NCBI RefSeq assembly: GCF_042662625.1
Contig: NZ_JBHSXH010000011.1
Span: 124,001 to 188,000, forward strand
Direction of reading: 5' to 3'
Source: Halopelagius fulvigenes
Lineage (GTDB): Archaea; Halobacteriota; Halobacteria; Halobacteriales; Haloferacaceae
Length of the DNA: 64,000 nucleotides
The notes under the pieces were generated by a model. The model had not been told where the DNA came from. It did no database searches and saw nothing but the letters and a program-made list of their open reading frames with translations. Shown in pieces: positions 8,565 through 17,303 of the stretch (the first letter of the stretch is position 1; every line of letters begins with the position of its first letter). The position numbers and the translations under genes were made by a program.

Positions 8565-9527
8565 ATGCAAACAACCGGTGGCAGTGATTTGGAGTACGAC
8601 GTTCTCGTCATCGGAGGCGGGCCCACGGGCTTGAGTGCAGCCCTCCAGTTAGGGCGCTCGCTCCGCAGCGTCCTGGTTTGTGATACCGACGAACCCCGTA
8701 ATGGTCCAGCGGCCGAATCGCACGGATATCTGACGAGAGACGGTATCCCGCCGGAGGAACTCCGACGCCTCGGTCGTGAGGAAGTGTCGAAATACGGGGG
8801 TGAGTTCCGAGATTCGAAGGTAACGGGCGTGAAGAGGAACGACGACGGATTCACCAGTACCTTGGATTCCGGCGAGACCGTCAGGAGCCGGAAGGTCGTA
8901 TTAGCGACTGGTGTCAGGGACGACTTTCCGGATATCGACGGCTTCGAGGAGTTGTGGGGACGTGGCGTGCATCACTGTCCTTACTGTCACGGCTACGAAG
9001 TACGTGGTGAATCCCTCGGCGTCATCGTTAAAGATCAACACATGATCGACTACGCGACGCTCATCTACAATTTGAGTGCTGATCTCGTCGTGTTTACCGA
9101 TGGACAGGACGTCCTCGACGAAGAATCGCGTTCGACGTTCGTCGAGCGAGGAGTCGAGATCGAAGGCGAACCAATTACCGCACTCAACGGCACCGACGGC
9201 GTTCTCGAAAGCATTTCGCTCGCGGACGGCCGCCACGTAGCCCGCGACGCTCTGTTCTACCCCCTACCGCTGGAGCAACACAGCGAGCTTCCGGACCGAC
9301 TCGGTCTCGAAGTGAATCAAGCAGGACTCGTCGACGCAACGCAGTCCCAGCATGGAATCGGGTTCACGTCGGTCGAGGGGCTTTTCGTCGCTGGTGACGC
9401 GTCTAGCGGGGGACCTCAGTCGATACCGTCTGCTGTCGCCGACGGGTACGCAGTCGGCGCGACCGTGAATATGGAACTGTCCACGGAAGGTTTCGAAGGA
9501 GGGAGCAATGACCGACAAGCGCCTTGA
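8565..9527 (+). CDS. NAD(P)/FAD-dependent oxidoreductase, thioredoxin-reductase-like with CPYCHG active site
   Basis: The 320-residue protein has the low-molecular-weight thioredoxin reductase fold: FAD-binding VLVIGGGPTGLSAALQL, a CPYCHGYEVRG redox motif at about residue 138, and a C-terminal VEGLFVAGDASSG flavin motif. The CxxCHGxE form is the one found in dithiol oxidases such as GliT and HlmI, not the CATC of true thioredoxin reductases. The usual second NADPH-binding GxGxxA motif is weak here (LGVIVKDQHMIDYAT). An AT-rich element about 25-35 bases upstream supports the ATG at 8565. The 3' end overlaps the methyltransferase gene by 20 bases. Confidence 0.8.
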   Translation: MQTTGGSDLEYDVLVIGGGPTGLSAALQLGRSLRSVLVCDTDEPRNGPAAESHGYLTRDGIPPEELRRLGREEVSKYGGEFRDSKVTGVKRNDDGFTSTLDSGETVRSRKVVLATGVRDDFPDIDGFEELWGRGVHHCPYCHGYEVRGESLGVIVKDQHMIDYATLIYNLSADLVVFTDGQDVLDEESRSTFVERGVEIEGEPITALNGTDGVLESISLADGRHVARDALFYPLPLEQHSELPDRLGLEVNQAGLVDATQSQHGIGFTSVEGLFVAGDASSGGPQSIPSAVADGYAVGATVNMELSTEGFEGGSNDRQAP

Positions 9528-10146
9528 GGACCTCGGCGAGCGCTTCTCACAGATCGCCCATCACTACGACGACAAACACGGCGGTGAAGAGAAACCGATC
9601 TACAACGCGTGCGCTTCACTCGTCGTTGACCACGCCGACCCTCGTCCCGACGACGTCGTCCTCGACCTCGGAACCGGGACGGGTCTAATCGCACTCGCAC
9701 TGGCCGGGGACGCCGGCCACGTCGTCGGTCGCGACATCAGCGACGGCATGATAAAGCAGGCCCGAGCGAAGGCTGAAGAGAGCGGTATCGAGAACGTGGA
9801 GTTCGGCTACGGCGAGTTCCGAGATCCGCGCTACGACGGCCCCGTCGATATTGTCGTTTCGAACTTCGCCCTGCATCATCTCCCCGACGAGGAAAAGCGC
9901 GAGGCTATCGAGGTCATCGCCGAACTCGGCCCGCGTCGGTTCGTCCTCGGTGACGCGATGTTCTTCGGGTCGTCCGACCCCGAAGAACCGTTGTTCGGCC
10001 ACGGTGTCGATTCGGCTACCGTCGGGATGCTCGTGGACGTACTCACCGACGTCGGGTTCGCGGTCACCGCAGTCGAGCGCGTACACGACCAAGTGGGCGT
10101 CCTCGTCGCCGAACGAGCCGGTGACGGTGGTTTCACGCACCCTTGA
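9508..10146 (+). CDS. Class I SAM-dependent methyltransferase
   Basis: The 212-residue protein contains motif I VLDLGTGTGLIALAL (residues 50-64), motif II GRDISDGMI, and a motif IV-like DIVVSNFALHHLPD near residue 115. It is a small-molecule type methyltransferase of the Methyltransf_11/25 kind. The 20-base overlap with the upstream FAD-oxidoreductase suggests translational coupling and a shared substrate, possibly a thiol. Its last 14 bases also overlap the convergent antiporter gene. The substrate cannot be read from the sequence. Confidence 0.85.
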   Translation: MTDKRLEDLGERFSQIAHHYDDKHGGEEKPIYNACASLVVDHADPRPDDVVLDLGTGTGLIALALAGDAGHVVGRDISDGMIKQARAKAEESGIENVEFGYGEFRDPRYDGPVDIVVSNFALHHLPDEEKREAIEVIAELGPRRFVLGDAMFFGSSDPEEPLFGHGVDSATVGMLVDVLTDVGFAVTAVERVHDQVGVLVAERAGDGGFTHP

Positions 10147-11170
10147 TGAGGTGCGTGACGCCAGCCGACTCGGCGACGACCCACGCGACGAACAGGACGT
10201 AGGCGAACAAGAGAGTGTAGGCTTCTGCGACGGTAACCGAGAGGTCGGTTCGCAGGAAGGTGAAGAGTAAGACGGTCGCCAGGGTGAGCACACCCATCAT
10301 CGGAACGGCGACGGCGAAGTCGATCGAGACGCTCCCGAGTATCAGCACGCCCAGCGGAATCGCCACCAACAGGTCGAACGTGTTCGATCCGAGGACGTTC
10401 CCGAGGCTGGTGATTCCCTTGTTCGCCCGTGCGGTCCGCACGCTGACCAAGGTGTCCGGAAGGCTGGTCGCCGCCGCGACGATGGTGACGCCGGTGAGGA
10501 ACTCGGGAACACCGAACGCGTGTCCGAGCGACTCGACGCTCCCGACCAGTTGTTCGACGGCCGCGAGGATGACGGCCAGTCCGACAGCAAGCTTCCCCCA
10601 CTCGCGGCCGACGCCGATATCGTCTGTGATGTCGTCGGCAACGTGGTCGTTGACGTCCTGCCACTGGATGAAGAGGTACAGTCCGTAGAGCAGGAGCGGG
10701 ATGGCGGCCAAGGGACGAGTCAGTCGTCCGGTCAACGCCGGGCCGCCGGGAACGGGGAGGTAGATGACCGCCAGCGCGAAGGTGACCACGAGGACGGCGA
10801 CCGCGATCATGTAGAACTGCGCCTCTTTGTACACGACGGTCCGGTTCGTCTCCAGGTCACCGTCGGACGCGAGACCGGACAGTGCGGGAATTACGAGGAT
10901 GTTGAAGATGGCGGAGCCGACGATAGCGCCGACGCCCATGTCGAACGTCCCGGCGAGTGCGGTGAAGACGACGCTCGCGAGTTCGGGGAAACTCGACCCG
11001 ATGGCGACGACGATGGACCCCTGTACGACCGCCGGCAGTCCGTAGTACGCCGAGAGGTGTTCCGCGGACTCTTCGAGCCACCCGCTTCCGAACCAGATGA
11101 ATCCAGTCGCGACGACGATGAGCAGAACGTTCGCGAGGGGCGAGTCCGGCAGAATACCTCCAAGCACCAT
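10133..11170 (-). CDS. Sodium/calcium exchanger family membrane protein (CaCA, YrbG-like)
   Basis: The 345-residue protein has about ten hydrophobic segments and two inverted alpha-repeats: GSIVVAIGSSFPELASVVFTA near residue 50 and GVTIVAAATSLPDTLVSV near residue 225. Each has the G(S/T)S-P-E/D signature of the CaCA family. The GSNTFDLL and GSAIFNIL segments are also typical. It should exchange Na+ or H+ for Ca2+ or a related cation at the cytoplasmic membrane. I chose the ATG at 11170, 15 codons into a longer open frame, because the first membrane segment follows directly. Confidence 0.88.
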   Translation of the reverse strand: MVLGGILPDSPLANVLLIVVATGFIWFGSGWLEESAEHLSAYYGLPAVVQGSIVVAIGSSFPELASVVFTALAGTFDMGVGAIVGSAIFNILVIPALSGLASDGDLETNRTVVYKEAQFYMIAVAVLVVTFALAVIYLPVPGGPALTGRLTRPLAAIPLLLYGLYLFIQWQDVNDHVADDITDDIGVGREWGKLAVGLAVILAAVEQLVGSVESLGHAFGVPEFLTGVTIVAAATSLPDTLVSVRTARANKGITSLGNVLGSNTFDLLVAIPLGVLILGSVSIDFAVAVPMMGVLTLATVLLFTFLRTDLSVTVAEAYTLLFAYVLFVAWVVAESAGVTHLIKGA

Positions 11171-11254
11171 CGTTCTTGTATTTCGACATACGTGAGAAGA
11201 ACCTACCGAAAGCACCTCTGCGACGGGTCCCCCGCACTGCCGCGGAGGGCGTCG

Positions 11255-13393
11255 TCAGCGCTCGCTCGTCAGTTCGACTTCGACCGCCCGCGACGAACGC
11301 GCCACCTCGATAGCGTACTCGCCCGCGTCGGTCGTCCATCCCTCCCCCTCGTCGTACCGCCGGAAGGCGCGTTCGTCGAGTTCGATATCGACGGTCTCCG
11401 TCTCGCCGGCGGGGATCGGAACGCTCTCGAACCCGGCGAGTTCGCGTTCGGGGCGTTCGACGCCCTCGGTCTCCGGCGGGCGGACGTACACCTGAACGAC
11501 CTCGCGGCCGTCGCGTTCGGCGGTGTTTCGGACCGTGACCGAGACGGAGTCGCCGTTCGGTTCGGCCTCGACGTACTCGAAGTCGGCGTACGAGAGGCCG
11601 TGACCGAACGGATACGTCGGTTCGGCGCCGGCGGCGTCGAAGTGGCGGTAGCCCACGAACACGCCCTCGTCGTAGTGAACTTCCTGGTCGGCGCCGGGGA
11701 AGTTCCGCTCGGCGAAGGGGTACGCCTCCTCCGGTGCGAACGTCACCGGCAGGCGTCCGCCGGCGTCCACGTCACCGTACAGTACCGAGGCGATGGCGTC
11801 GCCGTGGGCCTGTCCGGGGTACCAGTTCTCGACGACGGCGGCGACGTCTTCGCGCCACGGCAGTTCGACCGGGCCGCTGGAGTTCACGACCGCGACGGTT
11901 CGGTCGTTCGCCTCGGCGACGGCCTCGACCAGTTCGTCTTGGCGTCCCGGCAGGCGGAGGTCCTCGCGGTCGATGGCCTCGGTCACCGTATCGCGGACGA
12001 ACACGAGTGCGACGTCCGCGTCCTCGGCGGCCGCGACGGCGCCTTCGACATCGGCCTCCCGTTCCGGTCCCTCGTCGTCGGCCTCACCCTCGAAGGCGTC
12101 GAACAGCGAGAGGTCCTCGACCGGCGGAAGACCGTACTCTACCGCCACCTCGCCGTCGGCGCGGGAGCCGATTCCCTCCCGCGGGCTGACTTCGGTGAAC
12201 GGGTTCGTCTCGGAAGAACCGCCGCCGCCGAGAAGCGCCTCGTCCACGTTCGGTCCGATCAGCGCCACGCTCGCGTCGTCGTCGAGCGGAAGTACGCCGT
12301 CGTTCTCGAGGAGGACCGTCCCCCGCGCCGCGATGCGTTCGGCGAGGCTGCGGTGCGCGTCGGTGTCAACGGCCCCCTCGTCGCGGTTGCCGTCCAGCAG
12401 TCCGATGCGGTCCATCTGCCGAAGGATGCGGACGACCATGTCGTCGAGGCGTTCCTCGGAAACGGTACCGGCTTCGACTTCGTCGGCGAGTGCCTCCGCG
12501 AAGTACTCGCACGTCTCCGGGTCGGGCATCCCGCGGGCGATTTCGTCGGGCATCTCGAAGCCCCCGTCACCGTCCTCGTCTCCGTCCGTCTCGGTAGCGC
12601 CTTCCCGTTCCTCATCGCTGAGTATGGCTCGCCACTGGGCCATTGTCACGCCGGGCATCTCGAGGTCGAGGCCGCCGTTGGCGGCGTCGGCCGTTCCTTC
12701 GGTTCCCCACCAGTCGGAGACAGCGTAGCCCTCGAAGCCCCACTCCCCTTTGAGCACCTCGTGCAGGAGGTAGCGGTGGTCGCTCATGCGCGTCCCGTTC
12801 ACGCCGTTGTACCCCGTCATGACCGACCCGGCGCCCGCCTCGACGGCGTCGCGGAACGAGGGGAGGTAGAGTTCGTGGAGCGCTCGCTCGCTCACCTCCG
12901 CGCTCGTGGAGGCGCGGTAGGTCTCTTGGTTGTTTGCGACGTAGTGTTTCGGCGTAGCGACGACGTCCTCGGACTGGATACCCGCAGTCACGCTCGCCGC
13001 GAAGATGCCGGAGTGGACGGGGTCCTCGGAGAAATACTCGAAGTTCCGGCCGTTGTGCGGGACGCGAATCAGATTCACGCCGGGCGCGAGGAGGCCGTCC
13101 TGTCCCTTCCCCTTCGTCTCGCGTCCGAGGGCGGCGCCGTGGTCGCGCGCGAGTTCCGCGTCGAACGTCGCTGCCAACGCCAACGGCGCCGGAAAGGCGG
13201 TCGAGCGCTCGCCCGGAATCCGGACGCCGAGCGGTCCGTCGACGAGACGAAACGGCGGGACGTCGAGGCGTTCAACGCCTCCGACGTAGCCCGTCGCGCG
13301 AGCCTCCGGGTCGACGGTCCCGTGAACTAGGCTCACCTTCTCTCGAAGCGTGAGTTCGTCGACGATGTCGTCGATAGAACGGTCTTGACTCAT
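11255..13393 (-). CDS. Glycoside hydrolase family 3 (beta-glucosidase/beta-xylosidase)
   Basis: The 712-residue enzyme shows the complete GH3 layout: a TIM barrel with KHYVANNQE (residues 149-157) and the nucleophile Asp in YAVSDWWGTEG (about residue 227), then the C-terminal sandwich and a fibronectin-III-like domain at the end (VSVTVRNTAERDGREVVQVY). There is no signal peptide, so it is probably cytoplasmic and acts on imported oligosaccharides. GH3 members include beta-glucosidases, beta-xylosidases and alpha-arabinofuranosidases; given the xylan genes 6 kb away, a xylosidase role is plausible. The start is the ATG at 13393, where the conserved N-terminal helix begins. Confidence 0.9.
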   Translation of the reverse strand: MSQDRSIDDIVDELTLREKVSLVHGTVDPEARATGYVGGVERLDVPPFRLVDGPLGVRIPGERSTAFPAPLALAATFDAELARDHGAALGRETKGKGQDGLLAPGVNLIRVPHNGRNFEYFSEDPVHSGIFAASVTAGIQSEDVVATPKHYVANNQETYRASTSAEVSERALHELYLPSFRDAVEAGAGSVMTGYNGVNGTRMSDHRYLLHEVLKGEWGFEGYAVSDWWGTEGTADAANGGLDLEMPGVTMAQWRAILSDEEREGATETDGDEDGDGGFEMPDEIARGMPDPETCEYFAEALADEVEAGTVSEERLDDMVVRILRQMDRIGLLDGNRDEGAVDTDAHRSLAERIAARGTVLLENDGVLPLDDDASVALIGPNVDEALLGGGGSSETNPFTEVSPREGIGSRADGEVAVEYGLPPVEDLSLFDAFEGEADDEGPEREADVEGAVAAAEDADVALVFVRDTVTEAIDREDLRLPGRQDELVEAVAEANDRTVAVVNSSGPVELPWREDVAAVVENWYPGQAHGDAIASVLYGDVDAGGRLPVTFAPEEAYPFAERNFPGADQEVHYDEGVFVGYRHFDAAGAEPTYPFGHGLSYADFEYVEAEPNGDSVSVTVRNTAERDGREVVQVYVRPPETEGVERPERELAGFESVPIPAGETETVDIELDERAFRRYDEGEGWTTDAGEYAIEVARSSRAVEVELTSER

Positions 13394-13506
13394 CTCTGGG
13401 TGAACATCAGTCGTCGTCGGGTTAGTCGTTGTGCTAACGCTGACCACCTGAGCGTTACGGGCTCCGGAAATTCGACACCTCGAACCTATCTCCGATTCCG
13501 TCACGG

Positions 13507-13812
13507 TTACGGAGCGGGTTGCTGTCGAACGTATTTCCGCCGGGCGGTAGCGTATCCGACCGCGATAGCGGTCGCCCAACTCGCGAGAAGTACAGCCAAC
13601 GGGGCCGAGTCGATATCGGCGTTGAGCAACGAACTGATTCCGAAGTACGCTGCCCAGAATACGACGAACCCGACGAGACAGAATCGCTCGACCGTGCTGG
13701 CTCTGAGCCGAATTCCGAGTCGAGATGACGCGTACGTTGCACCAGCAGCGAGGATGAGGCCCCCGACTACGCCGAGAATTGTCGCGTCCCCTCCCACGCG
13801 AATTCCGATCAC
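13507..13812 (-). CDS. Membrane protein fragment of unknown function
   Basis: A frame of 101 residues from GTG 13812 encodes about three hydrophobic segments (LGVVGGLILAAGATYA, FCLVGFVVFWAAYFGI and LAVLLASWATAIAVGYA). The frame stays open upstream for another 21 codons and encodes a further hydrophobic stretch (TTVLLAPVVALPLLV), but it meets TAA before any ATG, GTG or TTG. The protein may therefore have lost its true N-terminus. GC content is lower than in neighbouring genes. No family was recognised. Confidence 0.4.
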   Translation of the reverse strand: MIGIRVGGDATILGVVGGLILAAGATYASSRLGIRLRASTVERFCLVGFVVFWAAYFGISSLLNADIDSAPLAVLLASWATAIAVGYATARRKYVRQQPAP

Positions 13813-14026
13813 CAGTAACGGAAGAGCTACGACGGGCGCTAAAAGGACAGTCGTGCTCAGGAACCCTAGACTAGATTACAGGAAATCTATCTGAGTAGTT
13901 TCGGATCAAGTGCTTTGTTCTCTACCAGGCAGTTTCGAATTAGGACGCGTACCGAGTCCCTACGCGATAACTGGTGACGCGAATCCATGATGGAGACGTA
14001 CTGTCCTCCGGCGCAGATACGGTTGG

Positions 14027-14812
14027 TCACCGCAGTATCGACGGACCGACGGGGTCCGAGCGGTCCCGGTATCGCTCGAACAGGTCGCCGGCCCACCGGA
14101 CGAACTCGGGGTGCTCGGATTCGACGCACGCCTTGAGTTGGCCCTCGTCGTCGTACGCGCCCATCAGCAGTCGGTCGTCCCCGAGCGTGAGGCCGAAGGC
14201 GACGTCCTCGGGGTATCGGTACAGGTCGAGGACGCCGACGCTCACGACCACCGCGAACTCGGCGGGGTTCAACTCGCGCGCCCGCCGTATCGTCTCCGCC
14301 GACATCACTAACTCCGTGTGGACGCCGTCGAGGGCGAGTTCGGCGTGGGCGTCGTGGAACAACCTGCTGAGGACGGGCGAGACCATCCGTATCCGTTCTG
14401 TGTCGAACGTCCGAACGCTGTCGAGGTACTCCGTGACGGGGGCCTGCGGGTTCTCCGGGCTGGCCGCCGTCAGCGTCGCGTCTTCGAGCCACCTGGGGTC
14501 CGGCGCGTGCGTTCGGTCGGGGAGGAGGCGGAAGAACGGACCGAATGCGTCGATGCGGTCCAGCGCGTCGAGGTACGTCGCGTGTTCCTCGACGGCGAGC
14601 TCGCCCGTCACGGTCAGGCGGTACGTTCCGCCCGACGACTCGGCCCACTCGCGGTCCGCGAACTGTCCGAGGTGTCGCTGAACGCTCCGTCGCGGAAGGT
14701 CGAGCTCGTCCGCGAGTTCCGCCGGGGAGGCCGCCCCCCGAGCGAGGCGCGCGAGCAGACGCCGTCTGTCGGGCGTCCCGGCGAGAAACTGCGCGGCGTC
14801 GTCCGAGGACAT
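14027..14812 (-). CDS. Haloarchaeal winged-helix transcriptional regulator with C-terminal sensor domain
   Basis: The 261-residue protein begins MSSDDAAQFLAGTPDRRRLL, then a winged-helix DNA-binding segment (AELADELDLPRRSVQRHLGQF, residues 35-55). The C-terminal domain (about 90-255) contains IRMVSPVLSRLFHDAH and a FAVVVSVGVLDLYRYPEDVAFGL block, as in the large family of uncharacterised haloarchaeal HTH regulators. It sits just downstream of the SDR gene on the same strand, with 43 bases between. Its target is not evident. An alternative start lies five codons upstream. Confidence 0.75.
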   Translation of the reverse strand: MSSDDAAQFLAGTPDRRRLLARLARGAASPAELADELDLPRRSVQRHLGQFADREWAESSGGTYRLTVTGELAVEEHATYLDALDRIDAFGPFFRLLPDRTHAPDPRWLEDATLTAASPENPQAPVTEYLDSVRTFDTERIRMVSPVLSRLFHDAHAELALDGVHTELVMSAETIRRARELNPAEFAVVVSVGVLDLYRYPEDVAFGLTLGDDRLLMGAYDDEGQLKACVESEHPEFVRWAGDLFERYRDRSDPVGPSILR

Positions 14813-14854
14813 GCGTCGAACTACCACTCGCTCCGAGAAAATAGCTCGGGAGCG

Positions 14855-15964
14855 TCAGAGTCGCGGGAAGAGGGAGCGGGAGTCCTCGGAGTCGCCGCTC
14901 TCTCGAATCTCCTCTCGGACGCGTCCGGCGCCGCCGTCGGAGCGCCCCAGTTTGTTTCGGAGGTACAACGCGGCGGCGGTCAGGCCGACGCCGACGAGTG
15001 CCGCACCGGAGAGCGCTGATCGAAGGGAGGCTTTCGTGTAGAGGCTCCGTTCCATGACGGGGCCGTCGTACTTGCCCCGTTCTTCGAGGTTCTCCGACGC
15101 GTCTCCAAGGCTGTTCCACTGTTTCGGGCGACGCGGCGTCTCCTTCCGTTGGAAGCGGTAGAACACCGTCTCTATGATTCGGTCCGTGAGTTCCGGCGCG
15201 TAGCGGCCGAGCAGTTGTATACTCTTGCCGCCGGACCCGACGTACACCTCGCGCCGGGGGCGTTCGGCGCAGAAGAGAATCGTCCGCGCCACCGTCTCCG
15301 GCGCGTACACCGGTTTCGGGATGTCCGTCTCCACGTCCATGTGGTTCTTCGCGTGACTCGGGTACGGCGTGTCTATCGCGCTCGGTTTGACGAGGGTCAC
15401 GGAGACGGGCGCGCCCTCCTCTTCGAGTTCCATCCTGAGCGCGTCGGTGAACCCCTTGACGGCGTGTTTCGACGCCGAGTAGGTCCCCTGCAGGAGGACC
15501 GCTTGGTCGGAGACGACGCTCCCGACGTTGATTATCGTTCCGCCGCCCTCCTTCTGCTTCAGGTGTTCGGCGGCTTCGAGCGACCCGTAGACGACGCCCC
15601 AGTAGTTCGTCTCGAACAGGTCGCGCATGTCCTCGACGGGTACCTCCTGCAGTTTGCCGTAGATGAACGTGCCCGCGTTGTTCACCCACGTGTCGAACCC
15701 GCCGAACGACTCCCGCGCCGTCTCCGCGATTTCGCGCACGTCGTCCCGGTTTCGCACGTCGGCGACGACGTACTCCGCTTCGCCGCCGTCCGCCCGAATC
15801 TCCTCGGTCAACTCCCGCAACGCGTCTTCGCTCCGCGCGGCGACGACGACTTTCGCCCCGCGTTCGGCTGCCGTCCGTGCCGTCGTCAGCCCGATTCCGG
15901 ACGACGCGCCGGTTATCACGATTACTTGGTCCTCGACGCTCTTGAGGTTCGGACCAGCGCTCAT
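14855..15964 (-). CDS. Short-chain dehydrogenase with C-terminal membrane anchor
   Basis: The 369-residue protein has a full classical SDR core: TGASSGIGLTTA (residues 19-30), NNAG near residue 93, and the active-site YSASKHAVKG near residue 160. The remaining 100 residues are an extension: a basic linker (RFQRKETPRRPKQW), a predicted membrane helix (LSGAALVGVGLTAAALYL, near residues 315-333) and a short charged tail. It is therefore likely to be membrane-attached, perhaps acting on a lipid or quinone-like substrate. The length is well above the roughly 250 residues of a standard SDR. Confidence 0.82.
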   Translation of the reverse strand: MSAGPNLKSVEDQVIVITGASSGIGLTTARTAAERGAKVVVAARSEDALRELTEEIRADGGEAEYVVADVRNRDDVREIAETARESFGGFDTWVNNAGTFIYGKLQEVPVEDMRDLFETNYWGVVYGSLEAAEHLKQKEGGGTIINVGSVVSDQAVLLQGTYSASKHAVKGFTDALRMELEEEGAPVSVTLVKPSAIDTPYPSHAKNHMDVETDIPKPVYAPETVARTILFCAERPRREVYVGSGGKSIQLLGRYAPELTDRIIETVFYRFQRKETPRRPKQWNSLGDASENLEERGKYDGPVMERSLYTKASLRSALSGAALVGVGLTAAALYLRNKLGRSDGGAGRVREEIRESGDSEDSRSLFPRL

Positions 15965-16103
15965 CGCGCCGAACCCCTCCTATCGCCGTCCGCCGGTTCG
16001 TCGGCCGTTTCCACCGCGGCGCCCTCGCCGCGTTCGACGGAAGAGTTGTCGGAAATCATAGACCGGCTCACGTTACGGCTAACCGGCGGACCGCGTTTGT
16101 ATA

Positions 16104-17303
16104 TTGTCCCTGCAAGAGCCACAAAACATCAGTTCGGACAGTGTATCCGAAGCGGAGTTTTCGCGCCGATTCGAGGGGTCGTCGGTCGTGCCGGATCCCG
16201 AACGGCGAACAGTCGCCCAACTTTTTCCGGCCGACCGGCGTACACGGAGTGTGAATCCGCACGGAGGGGGTCGTGCCACGACCGATGGTGGCGTCCGGCG
16301 GCGAGTCGTGCAGTGGGTGCTCGTCGGCGGAAACAGGCACGTAGTCGCGTCGCTCCTCCTCGCAATCGTATTTCTGACGCTCGCGTTGCTCGGTCAGTTC
16401 GGCGTCGTCGCCCTCGACGACCAAGCGACGGTTCGCAGCGTCGTTGGCGGGTTCGTCCCCGGACTCGTCGCCTTCCTCTCCATCGTCCTCGGGATAAACC
16501 AACTCGTCCTGTCTCAGGAACTCGCCTCCCCCGGGGAGATTCGACGCCGAATCGAGGAGGTCAGGGAGTACCGCCACGACGTGGAGGAGGCCGCCGGCGC
16601 GGAACCGAGTCCGGTGCTCCCGACGGGGTTTCTCTCCTTCGTCGTGCGCGCTATCGAGTCCGAGGCGGAGACGCTGGCGGAGAGCGTTCGTTCCGAGGCG
16701 GATTCGGACGTTCGTGACGCCGTCGAGGAGTACGCGGCGGACGTCGTCGACGAGTCCGAACGAGCGCAGGAATCGCTCGAACAGACGCATCTCGGGCGTA
16801 TCAACGCCCTCCTTCCGGTCTTGGAGTACAACGACTCGTACCAGTTGATAGAGGCGCGCCGCCTCCGAGAGGAGTACGAGGACCGACTCCCGGAGGAGTC
16901 GCGGGAGTCGCTCTCGCGCATGATACGGACGCTCGAACTGTTCAGCGTCGCCCGTTCGCAGTTCCGAAGCACCTACACGCAACGCGTCCTCGCCCACCTC
17001 TCCCGGCGTCTCCTCTACGTCGGCCTCCCGGCACTCGTCGTCGTCATCGTCCTCGGCTTGCTACGGACGCCGTCGCCGGTCGGCACCGGGTGGGTGCGAG
17101 TGGTCGCCGTGAGCGCTCTATTCACGGTGGCCCTCTCGCCCCTCGCCGTCCTGTCGGCGTACCTCTTCCGCGTCGCGAGCGTGGCGGAACGGACGATTTC
17201 CGAGGGACCGTTCGTCTCGCGTCCCCAAGAGGCACGGGAGGAGTGGAACCGCGAGGCGAGGACGCGACACACCGACCGAACCGGGCCGTCCGACGACGAG
17301 TGA
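16104..17303 (+). CDS. Membrane protein with long cytoplasmic coiled region, unknown function
   Basis: Up to 399 residues. Two hydrophobic segments lie near residues 82-130 (ASLLLAIVFLTLALLGQF and FVPGLVAFLSIVLGINQLVL), followed by about 150 charged, helical residues (EIRRRIEEVREYRHDVEEA...) and two more membrane helices near residues 300-350 (LPALVVVIVLGLL and VSALFTVALSPLAVLSAYLF). The 5' end is uncertain: the TTG at 16104 sits on a TATA-like tatattg, so translation more likely begins at a downstream GTG such as the one at about 16188. No known family was recognised; similar 2+2 helix proteins occur in haloarchaea. Confidence 0.6.
   Translation: MSLQEPQNISSDSVSEAEFSRRFEGSSVVPDPERRTVAQLFPADRRTRSVNPHGGGRATTDGGVRRRVVQWVLVGGNRHVVASLLLAIVFLTLALLGQFGVVALDDQATVRSVVGGFVPGLVAFLSIVLGINQLVLSQELASPGEIRRRIEEVREYRHDVEEAAGAEPSPVLPTGFLSFVVRAIESEAETLAESVRSEADSDVRDAVEEYAADVVDESERAQESLEQTHLGRINALLPVLEYNDSYQLIEARRLREEYEDRLPEESRESLSRMIRTLELFSVARSQFRSTYTQRVLAHLSRRLLYVGLPALVVVIVLGLLRTPSPVGTGWVRVVAVSALFTVALSPLAVLSAYLFRVASVAERTISEGPFVSRPQEAREEWNREARTRHTDRTGPSDDE

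Noticed and set aside
10520..13330. Very long forward open frame (936 codons) over the antiporter and GH3 genes
   Set aside because: It is antisense to two clear genes, rich in Arg, Val and His without motifs; high GC with codon bias leaves such frames open.
13887..15689. Reverse 600-codon frame
   Set aside because: Overlaps the HTH regulator and SDR in another frame and is extremely arginine-rich. Its last codons (…VENKALDPKLLR) recall the C-terminus of a mobile-element protein, but 33 residues are not enough to call one.
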